Counted from the first letter of the stretch, positions 45,594 to 57,753 are shown. The stretch is DNA of 64,000 nucleotides from Acidimicrobiia bacterium (GCA_021296345.1 JAGWAN010000005.1:1-64000), one strand, 5' to 3'. Translations and numbers: made by a program. Notes: generated by a model from the letters alone, not told the origin.

Positions 45594-46837
45594 CCCCGCC
45601 CTCCCCCGGGACCGCCTATCACCCACGCGGCTACCTCGCCGGCAGGGATGGTGCGCTCATCGCCAGAGCTGAGATCCTTGGCCGTCACCATCCCCTCGTC
45701 CCACTCGGCGCCGATCACCACCGCTGCCGCCGCGTCACGTCGATTGGCCGCCCGGAACTGCGCTTTAACGGATCGGCGGCCCGCCACCAGGTCACACCTG
45801 ACCCCGGCTGCTCTGAGACGACGGGCGAACGCGTGGGCGAGGCTGCGGCGCTCCTGGTCGGCCACCACCAGGAACACGTCCAGCGCCCTCGCCGGAGGGC
45901 TTTGCCCGGCAGCCGAAAGTATCCGGTCAAGCCCGAGTGCCAGGCCGACGCCCGGCAAATCCCCACCGCCGAGCAGGCGTGACAATCCGTCGTAACGACC
46001 GCCGCCGCCGACGGCGTTGTGGGCCGCGGTATAGCCGGGCGGTATGTACTCGAACACGGTGCGGTTGTAGTAGTCCAACCCGCGCACCAACCGGGGGGCC
46101 TGCTGGTATGCGATTCCCCGTTCCTGGACACCTGTGATGAGTTGCTCGTAATGGGCGGCAGCCTCACCTTCCAGATAATCGACGGGAACGGGGGCATCGG
46201 CCACCACGTCTCGGTCGGCTTTGGAATCCAGTACCCGCAAGGGGTTGGTCTGGATCCGCTGACGGGCATCCCGGGAGAGCAGGTGGCTTCGCTCGTCCAG
46301 CCAACCCGACAGCAGGGCATGGTATGCCACCCGATCCGGGGTATCACCGATCGAGTTCACGTGCACTACCACGTCGCCGAGGCCACAATCCAGCAAGTAG
46401 CGATAGCCGAGCTCGATCACCTCCAGGTCGGCCTCGGCGTCAGGGGAGCCCATGTACTCGACCCCTAGTTGCCAGAACTGCCGGCGACGGCCCTCCTGCG
46501 GACGTTCGTACCGGAAGCAGGGTCCCGAGTAGGCACCCTTGAACTCGCCCGACAGGCCCGCCTGTATGTAGGCCCGCAGAACGCTCGCAGTGACCTCGGG
46601 ACGGAGGGTGAGGTGCCGCCCTCCCTTGTCCTGGAAGCTGTACATCTGCTTCTCGACCACCTCGGTAGCCTCGCCCACCCCCCGCGCGAACAGGTCGGTG
46701 GCCTCGAATATGGGGGTGGCTACGTAGGCATATCCGTACTGCTCCGCCAGTAGGTCCCAGGAACGAAGCAGCTCACGCCAGCGCCGGGACTCCGGGGGCA
46801 ATATGTCGTCGGTGCCCTTGGGCGCCCGGAAGCTCAT
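45590..46837 (-). CDS. hisS: Histidyl-tRNA synthetase
   Basis: The product has 415 residues. Class II motif 2 lies in CFRYERPQEGRRRQFWQLGV, and the HisRS-specific motifs are LVRGLDYYNRTVFEY and GGGGRYDGL. It ends with the small anticodon-binding domain. It begins directly after the MBL gene stop (no gap) and overlaps aspS by 4 nt, an order MBL-hisS-aspS often found in actinobacteria. Confidence 0.96.
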   Translation of the reverse strand: MSFRAPKGTDDILPPESRRWRELLRSWDLLAEQYGYAYVATPIFEATDLFARGVGEATEVVEKQMYSFQDKGGRHLTLRPEVTASVLRAYIQAGLSGEFKGAYSGPCFRYERPQEGRRRQFWQLGVEYMGSPDAEADLEVIELGYRYLLDCGLGDVVVHVNSIGDTPDRVAYHALLSGWLDERSHLLSRDARQRIQTNPLRVLDSKADRDVVADAPVPVDYLEGEAAAHYEQLITGVQERGIAYQQAPRLVRGLDYYNRTVFEYIPPGYTAAHNAVGGGGRYDGLSRLLGGGDLPGVGLALGLDRILSAAGQSPPARALDVFLVVADQERRSLAHAFARRLRAAGVRCDLVAGRRSVKAQFRAANRRDAAAAVVIGAEWDEGMVTAKDLSSGDERTIPAGEVAAWVIGGPGGGRG

Positions 46838-47485
46838 TCACACACCTACCAGAAAGGGATTGGAACGCCGCTCGCGGCCCACCGTGGTCGAAGGACCATG
46901 GCCCGGCATCACGGTGACTTCGTCGTCGAGAGGGAGCACTTTCTCCTTCATGCTCGTCATGAGGGTCTCGTAGTCCCCGCCGGGGAGGTCGGTACGGCCG
47001 ATCGAGCCGGCGAACAGCTGGTCGCCCGAGAAGAGTATCGCCTCTTCGGACGAATAGAAGCAACAATGGCCGGGAGTATGTCCGGGTGTAGCCAGCACCT
47101 CGAGCCGGAGGCCGGCCAGGGCGAGAGGCATGCCGTCGGAAAGATGCCGGTAGGTCTCGGGCGGTCGGTAGTCGCCGGGCGGAACGGTCCCCATCAAGAT
47201 GCGCATCTGATCCTCCGGCCCCCGGGCCAGGTAGTCATCGTCTGGGTGGAGGTAAGCGGTGACCCCGGTTCGAGCCGTGAAGTTTCCGGCGCCTCCGAGA
47301 TGATCGACATGGCCATGGGTGAGCAGCAAGGCCGTCGGGGTCAGATCGTGCGCCGCCATCAGACCGGTGAGGGGCTCGAGACAGTCCGGTGGAGCATCGA
47401 TGACGACCGCCGGCCCGCCCGACTCGCGGGCGACCACGTAGGTGTTGGTGGCGGCCAGCCACAACTCGAGTCGGCGGATGAACAT
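46838..47485 (-). CDS. MBL-fold hydrolase (glyoxalase II-like)
   Basis: The product has 215 residues. LLLTHGHVDHLGGAG is the HxHxDH zinc motif, ATPGHTPGHCCFY and VMPGHGPSTTVGRER supply further metal ligands. It may hydrolyse hydroxyacyl-thiol esters or act on mycothiol-type adducts; the thiol is not visible. It sits between relA and hisS, as in many actinobacteria. Confidence 0.85.
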   Translation of the reverse strand: MFIRRLELWLAATNTYVVARESGGPAVVIDAPPDCLEPLTGLMAAHDLTPTALLLTHGHVDHLGGAGNFTARTGVTAYLHPDDDYLARGPEDQMRILMGTVPPGDYRPPETYRHLSDGMPLALAGLRLEVLATPGHTPGHCCFYSSEEAILFSGDQLFAGSIGRTDLPGGDYETLMTSMKEKVLPLDDEVTVMPGHGPSTTVGRERRSNPFLVGV

Positions 47486-47549
47486 ACGGAGGCCAGGTTA
47501 GAGTCGACGGATGGCGCTGTGGAATGGCGCCGCACACGCCTGTCCTGTA

Positions 47550-49742
47550 TCAACCCGGCCTCAGCCGGAAGGCTTCGTAGACGCTGGCAATCCGGCGCAC
47601 ACCCGCCAGCAGGCGGTCGAGCTGGCCGGGATCCGATAGCTCTACTTCGTACCGGAGCACCGCTACCCGGTCGCGATCGGTCCGTGAAGACGCCCCCCCG
47701 ATGTTGGCGCCCGCAGCCGATATGACCGAGGTGATGTCCCGGAGAAGGTTGGGCCGGTCGAGTGCCTCCACCTGGATCCACGCACTGAAGCTGCTGAGCT
47801 GGCCCGGCGCCCAGCTCGCTTCGATCATGCGCTCCTCCTGGTCTCGGAGGCGCTGGATGTTGCTGCACTCGGTGCGATGGATCGACACTCCTCGACCGAT
47901 AGTGACGAACCCCACCAGATCATCGCCCGGTACCGGACTGCAGCAGCGGGCGATACGAACCCAGACATCATCGAAACCTTCCACGATGACGCCCTCGCCC
48001 GCCGGTCGATCCGTCCTCCGCCGCACCGGATCGAAGGTTCCGAGATCCTCCCCCACCACGGGCACCGACAGCACCCGTTTGATCCGACTAATGACGGTTT
48101 GCGGGGCTACTACGCCGTCCCCCACCGCTATGTACATCGTCTCCGTGTCGCGGTAGCCGAGGGCAAGGGCCACGTCGTGAAGCACCCTGGTCCGCTCGTT
48201 CTTGATGATATGAACCCGATCCCGCCTGATCAGGTCCTGGACCGTTTCCCGTCCCCGCTGGAGGGACTCCTTCCGGCGAGCCCGCGAGAACCACTGCTTG
48301 ATCTTGGAGCGGGCCTTGGAGGTGCGGACGAAGCCGAGCCAGTCCCTGGTGGGTCCGGAGTCATCGGATTTGGTGGTGATGATTTCTACGATGTCGCCTG
48401 ATTGGAGCTCGGTGGCCAGCGTCACCAGCCGTCCGTTCACCTTGGCACCCACGCACCGGTGCCCCACTTCGGTGTGCACCGAGTAGGCGAAGTCCACAGG
48501 AGTGGCGCCGCGCGGCAGCGTCTTCACGTCCCCGTGCGGGGTGAGCACGAACACCAGGTCCTCGTACAGGTCGAGCTTGAGGTTCGCCAGGAACTCGACG
48601 GGATCCTCGTAGTCCTCCGGCAGGTTGCGAAGATCCACCATCCACGCCAGATCGGTACTGGTCCCGCCTTCCTTGTATCTCCAGTGGGCGGCGATGCCGA
48701 ACTCCGCACGCATATCCATCTCGTGAGTTCGGATCTGCACCTCCAGCGGCTTGCCGTCCGGACCGATCACGGTGGTGTGCAGGCTCTGATACAGATTGAA
48801 CTTGGGAAGTGCGATGTAGTCCTTGAACCGCCCCTGGACCGGAGTCCACCGGGAATGGACCAGCCCCAGCGCCCCGTAGCAGTCCTTGACGACCTCCACC
48901 AGGATGCGGATCCCGATCAGGTCGTGGATGTCCTCGAATGACAGCCGGCTGTCGACCATCTTTCGGTAGATCGAATAGTGGTGCTTCGGGCGTCCTTTCA
49001 GCGACGCGTCTATACCGACGCGGGCCAGTATCTCCCTCGCCTCCGACATGACCTGGCGGATGACGGCCTCCCGTTCGGGCGCCCGCTGGCGGATGAGGTC
49101 CTCGATCTCCTGGTAGCGGCCCGGATAGAGGATCTCGAAGCAGAGGTTCTCCATCTCGTGCTTGACCTCCTGGAAGCCCAGCCGGTGAGCCAGCGGCGCG
49201 TAGATCTCCAGGCTCTCCCTCGCCTTGACCTGCTGACGCTCCACCGGCAACGGATGGATGGTCCGGAGGTTGTGGAGCCGGTCGGCGAGCTTGATGATGA
49301 GTACCCGCACATCCTGAGCCATCGATACCACCATCTTGCGGATGGTCTCGGCTTGGGCCTCCTCCCGCGTGATATCGAACTTCACTCCGTCCAGCTTGGT
49401 GACCCCGTCGGTTATGTGGGCCACGTTCTCGCCGAACAGGCGCTCAACCTCGTGGAGCGTCAGGTCCGTGTCCTCCACCGTGTCGTGGAGCAGTCCGGCG
49501 GCGATCGTCTCGGCATCGAGCCCGTACTCGGCCAGTATCTGGGCGACCGCGATGGGATGGGTGATGAAGGGGTCGCCGGACAGCCGGAACTGGCCGGCGT
49601 GGTGGCTCTGAGCCAGGTCGTAGGCATGGATGACGATGTCGTCGTCAACATCCGGGAAGTGGCGCCGCAGGGCTAGGAGGATCGGTTCCAGCTCTGCTTG
49701 GGCGGCATCATGGCGACCGCGTGCTACCGCGAGGTCCGTCAT
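47550..49742 (-). CDS. relA: Bifunctional (p)ppGpp synthetase/hydrolase
   Basis: The product has 730 residues. The HD hydrolase domain is intact (GLLHDTVEDTDLTLHEV), the synthetase domain has DLIGIRILVEVVKDCYGALG and EFGIAAHWRYKEGG, and TGS and ACT domains follow (GATPVDFAYSVHTEVGHRCV). It makes and degrades the stringent alarmone, as the single long Rel of actinobacteria does. Apt lies upstream, with a 3-nt gap at its start. Confidence 0.96.
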   Translation of the reverse strand: MTDLAVARGRHDAAQAELEPILLALRRHFPDVDDDIVIHAYDLAQSHHAGQFRLSGDPFITHPIAVAQILAEYGLDAETIAAGLLHDTVEDTDLTLHEVERLFGENVAHITDGVTKLDGVKFDITREEAQAETIRKMVVSMAQDVRVLIIKLADRLHNLRTIHPLPVERQQVKARESLEIYAPLAHRLGFQEVKHEMENLCFEILYPGRYQEIEDLIRQRAPEREAVIRQVMSEAREILARVGIDASLKGRPKHHYSIYRKMVDSRLSFEDIHDLIGIRILVEVVKDCYGALGLVHSRWTPVQGRFKDYIALPKFNLYQSLHTTVIGPDGKPLEVQIRTHEMDMRAEFGIAAHWRYKEGGTSTDLAWMVDLRNLPEDYEDPVEFLANLKLDLYEDLVFVLTPHGDVKTLPRGATPVDFAYSVHTEVGHRCVGAKVNGRLVTLATELQSGDIVEIITTKSDDSGPTRDWLGFVRTSKARSKIKQWFSRARRKESLQRGRETVQDLIRRDRVHIIKNERTRVLHDVALALGYRDTETMYIAVGDGVVAPQTVISRIKRVLSVPVVGEDLGTFDPVRRRTDRPAGEGVIVEGFDDVWVRIARCCSPVPGDDLVGFVTIGRGVSIHRTECSNIQRLRDQEERMIEASWAPGQLSSFSAWIQVEALDRPNLLRDITSVISAAGANIGGASSRTDRDRVAVLRYEVELSDPGQLDRLLAGVRRIASVYEAFRLRPG

Positions 49743-49745
49743 GGT

Positions 49746-50282
49746 TCAGCTGTCATAGGTCAGGATCGAATACAAATCGACTCCGTCCAGTGCTTCCCTT
49801 CCACCCAGAAAGGTCAGCTCGATGAGTACCCCCATGCCGACCAACTCCGCGTCCAGGCCTCGGATCAGTTTGGTAGCCGCCCGGGCCGTGCCGCCGGTGG
49901 CTATCACGTCGTCCACGAGCAGCACCCGGTCGTCCGGGCCCACCCCATCGACATGAACCTCAAGCGCATCAAGCCCGTACTCGAGCTGGTACTCCTCCTT
50001 GCGGGTGTGATAAGGCAGCTTGCCCGGCTTGCGCAACGGTACGAAGCCGGCACCGAGGATCAGGGCCACAGCCGGCGCCAGCACGAAACCCCGGGCCTCG
50101 ATCCCCGCCACCGTGGTCACGCCCGAATCTTCGAACGGTGCCGCGAGCATGTCCACGGCCAAACGGAGGCCGCTGGGATCGGCCAGGAGCGGTGTGATGT
50201 CCTTGAACGTCACCTCCGGAACCGGGAAGCCGGGGACGTCGCGGACCAGCGTGCTCAACCGACCGGCATCCATAGCGCTCAT
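49746..50282 (-). CDS. apt: Adenine phosphoribosyltransferase
   Basis: The product has 178 residues. The PRPP-binding motif is VLLVDDVIATGGTARA, and GIEARGFVLAPAVA is typical of Apt. It salvages adenine to AMP. The start could be 50282 or the second ATG at 50273; the latter has TAGCAT 7 nt upstream, as in other leaderless genes here. It lies between secF and relA, the common actinobacterial order. Confidence 0.94.
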   Translation of the reverse strand: MSAMDAGRLSTLVRDVPGFPVPEVTFKDITPLLADPSGLRLAVDMLAAPFEDSGVTTVAGIEARGFVLAPAVALILGAGFVPLRKPGKLPYHTRKEEYQLEYGLDALEVHVDGVGPDDRVLLVDDVIATGGTARAATKLIRGLDAELVGMGVLIELTFLGGREALDGVDLYSILTYDS

Positions 50283-50330
50283 GCTACAGGTGGCGGGTCG
50301 GATACAACCGAGCGGCGGGGACGCGGGTTC

Positions 50331-51344
50331 TCATTTCTTTCTCCTACCAGCGGAACGCTGGCCTCTGGAACTGAGCCGGTGACCGGAGACACTGGATACG
50401 CCGGCCCTGCGTTCCGACCGGTAACGGCGCCTCGACCACTCGGTCTCCCGTTCCTTCCACAGGGCGAGCAGCGGCGCGGCCACGAATATCGACGAGTAGG
50501 TACCCGCGCCGATCCCGACGAACAGCGCCAGGGCGAAGTCGCGAAGCGTGCCGGCTCCCAGCAGCAACGAACCGATGAAAAGCAGGGAGCCGACGGGGAG
50601 CAGGCTGGTGAGGGAGGTGTTGATCGAGCGCATCAACACCTGGTTCATGGAACGGTCCACCAGATCGGTGTACGTCCGCCGATCCTGGTCGGACTCCACG
50701 TTCTCCTTGATCTTGTCGTAGACGACCACGGTGTCGTAGAGGGAGTACCCGAGGATCGTCAGTACCGCCACCACGGTGGCTGGGGTGACCTCGAAACCCA
50801 CCAGCGAGTACGCCCCTGCCGTCAGTATCAGGTCGTGCAGCAGGGCCGCTAGCGCGCCGATCGCCATCTTCCACTCGAACCGGATGCTGATGAAGATCAC
50901 GACCACGCCCAGGAACACCAGCAACGCTTGCACCGCCCGTCCGGCGATCTGGCGCCCGAACGTGGGGCCCACCGACTCCACGTCGGTCAGTTCGATCTGG
51001 GTCCCGGTCACCTCAACCAGTGACAGCACCATCGCACGCTCGGTGTCGAGATCGACCGCTTCTGTCTGGATCCGGACCAACGCGCCGTCGTCGACCAGCT
51101 GCACGCGGGCGGCGCCGCCCTCCGATCCGAGGGCCGAGCGGATGTCGCCGATCCCGGCAGCAGCCGGGTTGGGCATGCTGATGGAGGTCCCACCGGTGAA
51201 ATCCAGGCTGAGGTTGAGGTTGCGGATGGCCAGGCTCAGCAGGCAGATCGCTATCGCGATGCCCGAGACGATGAACCACCGGCGGGCCTGGCCGACGAAG
51301 TCGATGGATGTCTCACCGCGGTAAAGACGACCGATCGCGCTCAT
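50331..51344 (-). CDS. secF: Protein translocase subunit SecF
   Basis: The product has 337 residues with six membrane segments. LNLSLDFTGGTSISMPNP is the first periplasmic-domain block, and LGYSLYDTVVVYDKIKEN is the conserved D-region. The C-terminus is a basic Arg/Lys tail. With SecD it pulls exported proteins across the membrane using the proton gradient. Its start overlaps the secD stop by ATGA. Confidence 0.95.
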   Translation of the reverse strand: MSAIGRLYRGETSIDFVGQARRWFIVSGIAIAICLLSLAIRNLNLSLDFTGGTSISMPNPAAAGIGDIRSALGSEGGAARVQLVDDGALVRIQTEAVDLDTERAMVLSLVEVTGTQIELTDVESVGPTFGRQIAGRAVQALLVFLGVVVIFISIRFEWKMAIGALAALLHDLILTAGAYSLVGFEVTPATVVAVLTILGYSLYDTVVVYDKIKENVESDQDRRTYTDLVDRSMNQVLMRSINTSLTSLLPVGSLLFIGSLLLGAGTLRDFALALFVGIGAGTYSSIFVAAPLLALWKERETEWSRRRYRSERRAGVSSVSGHRLSSRGQRSAGRRKK

Positions 51345-52915
51345 CGGGAGGCCCCAGGGGACAGCCGCTGCCCGGTGGTGCCCCGGATGCTGAAGAACCC
51401 TCCGTCGCCGAGACGGCCCCGGGCCATGATCCCCGACGCGTTACGCGTGAACACGGTGAATACGATCACGTCGAGCACCGTGGCGATGCCCAGTGCTTGG
51501 GCGAAGCCCTTGACCGGCCCGATCGCCAGTGCCCATAGGAGCACCGCGCCGACGAACGATACGAAGTCGGCGGTGAGGATGGTCCGGAAGGCTCGCCTGT
51601 AGGCCTCCCTGGTGGCATCGACCACGGTCCGGCCGTTGCGGATTTCCTCCTTGGTTCGTTCGAACAGGACGATGTAGGAGTCGGCGGTGATCCCTACCGA
51701 GACGATCACCCCGGCCACCCCGGAAAGGGTCAGGGTAAGGCCCTGCCAGGCTCCGAGCACCCCGAAGATGACCACCAGGAAGCTGCCGAACACGCTCAGG
51801 CCCAGCAGGGTTACCAATCCCAGGGACCGGTAGTAGACCATCAGGAAAAGCACCACCAGCGCCAATCCGCCGACGCCCGCGAGCAGACCGGCTCGTAGGG
51901 AGTCCTCACCGAGAGTGGCGGAGACTTTCTGGACCGAGGATCGCTCGAATGCCACCGGCAACGACCCATACCGCAACACCGTGGTCAGATCCTCCGCCTC
52001 CGCCTGTACGTCCCCCGAGGCGCCCAGGGTTATGACCGCTGTACCTCCGGTGATCCCGTCCGGACCGACGCCGGTTGAGATCTCCGGCGCCGACACGACT
52101 GCTCCGTCCAGCACTATCGCCAGCCGGCGGTTGGGGGTTCCCACGGGATACTGGGCGAGCAATCCGGTGACCGCCGCAAACCGGCCTGCGCCCTCTCCGG
52201 TCATGTTGAGCTGCACGGTCCATGCGCTATCGGCATACTGCCCGAACAGCGCCAGGGCCGAAGCCACCTCCGCACCGGTCAGGAGGCTGGGCGCCGTGGG
52301 CAATCGGGAGCAGTCCAGCCCGTCGTTGCAGATGCCTTGGCGATGGGCGGCGATATCGGCCGGACCCACCTCGTAGATAGCGACGATGTTCCCCAGGTCG
52401 TCGTATTCCGGGATGAAGGACCTGCGGGCGTTGATATCGTCCTCGATGCTGAGCCCGGTCTCGGGGTCGACGCCGTCGGGGAACACGAAGCCTTCGCCCT
52501 GTTGCTCAGCCTCCAGCTGGATCGGCGAGAGAGCCCCGGGTAGGCATCCCGCCGAGAAAGACCGCGTGGTGCAGGCCAGGACCGGCCGGAAGGACAGCAG
52601 CCCGGTTCTTCCCACCGCGTCCAGCGCCCGTTCCTGATCGGTGACACCGGGTAGCTGGACCAGTATCGACGTCCCACCGGTGATCGAGATCTCCGGCTCC
52701 TGGACGCTCCCGAAGTCCTCGATCCGCCGCCTCATGACCTCGACCGCGGTCTCGATCACCCCCTCGTCGGTGCCTTCCGGCCCCTCCAGGATGACCGAGG
52801 TCCCGCCCTGAAGGTCGAGGCCCAGCCTGGGCGTCCAGCCGAGCGCGAAGATCGCGGCCAGCCCGCCCCAGGCGAGGCCCGCCATGATGACGACCGCGAG
52901 CCAGCGGCGGAACAC
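51341..52915 (-). CDS. secD: Protein translocase subunit SecD
   Basis: The product has 524 residues. LGLDLQGGTSVILEGPEG and the later FERTKEEIRNG are diagnostic. It has one N-terminal membrane segment, a long periplasmic P1 domain (about 40-330) and five further membrane segments. It begins GTG at 52915, 15 nt after yajC, giving yajC-secD-secF as in most bacteria. Confidence 0.95.
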   Translation of the reverse strand: MFRRWLAVVIMAGLAWGGLAAIFALGWTPRLGLDLQGGTSVILEGPEGTDEGVIETAVEVMRRRIEDFGSVQEPEISITGGTSILVQLPGVTDQERALDAVGRTGLLSFRPVLACTTRSFSAGCLPGALSPIQLEAEQQGEGFVFPDGVDPETGLSIEDDINARRSFIPEYDDLGNIVAIYEVGPADIAAHRQGICNDGLDCSRLPTAPSLLTGAEVASALALFGQYADSAWTVQLNMTGEGAGRFAAVTGLLAQYPVGTPNRRLAIVLDGAVVSAPEISTGVGPDGITGGTAVITLGASGDVQAEAEDLTTVLRYGSLPVAFERSSVQKVSATLGEDSLRAGLLAGVGGLALVVLFLMVYYRSLGLVTLLGLSVFGSFLVVIFGVLGAWQGLTLTLSGVAGVIVSVGITADSYIVLFERTKEEIRNGRTVVDATREAYRRAFRTILTADFVSFVGAVLLWALAIGPVKGFAQALGIATVLDVIVFTVFTRNASGIMARGRLGDGGFFSIRGTTGQRLSPGASR

Positions 52916-52930
52916 GGGAGAGTTCTACTC

Positions 52931-53233
52931 CTAGGCGGAGTCGTCGGCGTTCATGCGGGCGGCGACGGCACTGCGTAGCACCCTGATGCGCCCTTCCTCG
53001 ATGCCGAGGGTCACCCAGTCGTCGCCCAGCCCGACAATGACTCCCATCAGGCCCCCGATGGTGCGAACCTGATCGCCGACCTCCAGGGCGGACGACAGAG
53101 CCTGCTGCTTACGGGTCCGCTTGCGCTGCGGCCGGATGATCAGGAAATACATGAGCGCGCCGAGAAGCAACAGCGGCCACAGGACGCCAAGACCGCCACC
53201 GGCGTCGGTCTGGGCAATGTAGGCAACGGACAC
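52931..53233 (-). CDS. yajC: Preprotein translocase subunit YajC
   Basis: The product has 100 residues. A single membrane segment (LGVLWPLLLLGALMYFLI) is followed by RPQRKRTRKQQ and a small beta domain with VGDQVRTIGGLMGVIVGLGDD. It is part of the SecDF-YajC complex. The GTG start at 53233 has AAAGAGGTG 6 nt upstream, the clearest ribosome site of this cluster. Confidence 0.93.
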   Translation of the reverse strand: MSVAYIAQTDAGGGLGVLWPLLLLGALMYFLIIRPQRKRTRKQQALSSALEVGDQVRTIGGLMGVIVGLGDDWVTLGIEEGRIRVLRSAVAARMNADDSA

Positions 53234-53343
53234 GTTTCACACCTCTTTCCTACCGGTCTCTCTTGGGACCTGCTCGGATACGTACCCACCGTTGGGGGGT
53301 GTGTCGATGCTAGTGGTCTGACCATGGACCCGGAAGTTGGCGG

Positions 53344-55514
<2,171 letters not shown>

Positions 55515-55538
55515 ACACGATCGTCGGGTCTGATGTTG

Positions 55539-56075
55539 CTAGCTTCGCTTGATGACGCCGCAGGCCACTCGGCCACCGGCCCCGGGGTCCGCGCCGTAGC
55601 TGTCGGGTTTGGCGTGGATGATGATCGCGGAGCCGTCGGCGTCGAAGAGGGACCCATCGGCATCAACGGCGAGGGAAACTCGGTCGGCGAAATAGTCGGC
55701 GCGGGCAACCCCGTCGTCCCCGGCGTGGAGGTTCGGCAGGTCCCCTGGATGCCAGCTCTCCTCGTGCATGAAGCCGTGGCCCTCATCTTCGGGATCGAAA
55801 TGGCCTCCGGCAGCCGAGAAGTCCGGGGTGCAGGCGCCGATACCATGGATATGGAATCCGTGCGGTCCGGGGGTCAGTCCGCTCACCTCAGCCGAGATCA
55901 GAACACCGTTAGGCCCTTGCGTGAAGGCGACCTTGCCCATCGCGTCGCCCTCCGGCCCCGACAGCGACGCCACGGCCGTCTGACCCACCGAGTTCGTTTC
56001 CTCCCCGCATGCACCCAGGCCGACAATGGCCACCAAGCAAACCAATACGATGGGGATGCTTCGCCTACCGATCAC
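55539..56075 (-). CDS. sodC: Cu/Zn superoxide dismutase lipoprotein
   Basis: The product has 178 residues from a GTG start with GGAGGGA nearby. The N-terminal signal ends in a lipobox VGLGAC. The copper and zinc ligands lie in HGFHIHGIGAC, GGHFDPEDEGHGFMHEE and AIIIHAKPDSYG, with the disulfide cysteines present. It disposes of superoxide outside the membrane. It interrupts the usual ruvB-queA neighbourhood, so it may be a local insertion. Confidence 0.93.
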   Translation of the reverse strand: MIGRRSIPIVLVCLVAIVGLGACGEETNSVGQTAVASLSGPEGDAMGKVAFTQGPNGVLISAEVSGLTPGPHGFHIHGIGACTPDFSAAGGHFDPEDEGHGFMHEESWHPGDLPNLHAGDDGVARADYFADRVSLAVDADGSLFDADGSAIIIHAKPDSYGADPGAGGRVACGVIKRS

Positions 56076-56129
56076 AAGTCCCTCCGCTCTATGCGACCAG
56101 TTCTGATCGTAACTGGAGTGAATTCGAGG

Positions 56130-57173
56130 TTAGGGGTGTGCTTCCGTTCCGAGGAGGGAGAACTGCGCGGACCCGGGCGGCGGCTGCTGGCCGAGGTGCT
56201 GGTAGGTGAGCGCGGTGGCCATCCGCCCTCTCGGGGTGCGCGCCACCAGACCTCGCTGGACGAGAAACGGCTCGTAGGCCGACTCCACGGTCTCCGGCTC
56301 CTCCCCCACCGCGATGGCCAGGGTGGTGAGCCCGACCGGGCCGCCACCGAACTTCGACACGATGGCATCGAGGATCAGGCGGTCCACCTTGTCCAGACCG
56401 AGGTCGTCAACCTCCCAGAGCTCCATACCGGCCTCGGCAGTGGCCTCGGTGATGCGTCCGTCCGCGCGCGCCACGGCGTACTCGCTCATCCTGGTCAGCA
56501 GGCGGTTGGCAATCCGCGGGGTGCCGCGGCTACGGACCGCCACGTAAGCGGCTGCGCCGTCGGTAATCGGAACGCCGATGATGGTCGCCGACCTCATCAC
56601 GATCCGCTTCAAGTCATCGGCCTCGTAGTAGTCGAGCCGGTCCACCATGCCGAAGCGATCGCGGAGAGGAGCGGTCACCGTTCCGATCCGGGTGGTGGCC
56701 CCGACCAGGGTGAACCGGGGCAGGGTCAGGCGGAGCGACTGAGCGGTGGGACCCTTGCCGACCACGATGTCGAGTGCGAAGTCCTCCATGGCCGAGTACA
56801 GCACCTCCTCGATGACCCGGGCCAGGCGGTGGATCTCGTCGATGAACAGCACGTCCCCGTACTCGAGCCCGGACAGGATTGCGGCCAGATCGCCGGGGCG
56901 TTCGACGGCGGGGCCGGAGGTGGAGCGGAGCTGGGCCCCCATCTCGGCGGCGATGATACGGGCCAGGGTCGTCTTTCCCAGGCCGGGCGGCCCCGACAGC
57001 AGCAGGTGATCGAGGGGTCTGCCGAGCTTGGTGGAGGCCTCCATGGAGATGGCGAGACGCTGCTTGATCATCCGCTGTCCGACGAACTCGCCCAGCGCCT
57101 TGGGACGGAGCAGTACCTCGCTGGCGTGATCCGCATCGGTGGGATGGGTGGCCAGGAGGCCGTCCTCACGCAC
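56130..57173 (-). CDS. ruvB: Holliday junction branch migration helicase RuvB
   Basis: The product has 347 residues. Walker A LLSGPPGLGKTTLARII, Walker B VLFIDEIHRLA and GATTRIGTVTAPLRDRFG, with the C-terminal winged helix ending LVQRGLVARTPRGR. It is the motor of RuvAB branch migration. The start overlaps the ruvA stop by 8 nt. The operon probably answers to the LexA box before ruvC. Confidence 0.97.
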   Translation of the reverse strand: MREDGLLATHPTDADHASEVLLRPKALGEFVGQRMIKQRLAISMEASTKLGRPLDHLLLSGPPGLGKTTLARIIAAEMGAQLRSTSGPAVERPGDLAAILSGLEYGDVLFIDEIHRLARVIEEVLYSAMEDFALDIVVGKGPTAQSLRLTLPRFTLVGATTRIGTVTAPLRDRFGMVDRLDYYEADDLKRIVMRSATIIGVPITDGAAAYVAVRSRGTPRIANRLLTRMSEYAVARADGRITEATAEAGMELWEVDDLGLDKVDRLILDAIVSKFGGGPVGLTTLAIAVGEEPETVESAYEPFLVQRGLVARTPRGRMATALTYQHLGQQPPPGSAQFSLLGTEAHP

Positions 57174-57753
57174 CAGGGAGGCCCTTGTTCCGACCCATCA
57201 ACTGGAGCGCGCTCCGGACCATCTCCTCGACCGATCCCGTCAGCGGTATCTCCTCAAGAACTGCTCGAACCTCGGCCGCCACGTACCCGAGGGACTCGAG
57301 GGCCTCACGGACCTTCGCCACCTCCGAGGAGGAGGTGGAGCTCTCGACCATCGAGCCCAGCTTGGGTCGGAGATCGAGTATCAGCTTCTCGGCCTTCCGC
57401 TTGCCGATACCCGGAGCAGCTACCAGTGCCGCGACATCGTCCGTGGCCACCGCATGGCGCAGATCAAGAGGGCGCAACGTCGACAGGATGGCCATGCCCA
57501 GAGCGGGCCCCACCCCGCTGGCGCCCAGGAGGATCCTGAACATGTCACGGCTGGCCCGCCCGTCGAATCCGTAGAGGGCCATATTGTCTTCCCTCACCGC
57601 GAGATGGGTATGCAACACGATCTCCTCGCCCAGTCCGGGCAACGAGATCAGGTCGCGAGGCGTTACGTTCACCTCGTACCCGACTCCCCCGACCTCGATC
57701 ACGACACCCGACTCGCCCTTGGCGACCAGGACACCCCGGAGCCGACCGATCAT
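57166..57753 (-). CDS. ruvA: Holliday junction DNA helicase RuvA
   Basis: The product has 195 residues: the N-terminal OB domain (MIGRLRGVLVAKGESGVVIE), the central HhH pair (GVGPALGMAILSTL, LVAAPGIGKRKAEKLIL), and the C-terminal helical domain that contacts RuvB. It holds the four-way junction. The ATG overlaps the ruvC stop by ATGA. Confidence 0.96.
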   Translation of the reverse strand: MIGRLRGVLVAKGESGVVIEVGGVGYEVNVTPRDLISLPGLGEEIVLHTHLAVREDNMALYGFDGRASRDMFRILLGASGVGPALGMAILSTLRPLDLRHAVATDDVAALVAAPGIGKRKAEKLILDLRPKLGSMVESSTSSSEVAKVREALESLGYVAAEVRAVLEEIPLTGSVEEMVRSALQLMGRNKGLPGA

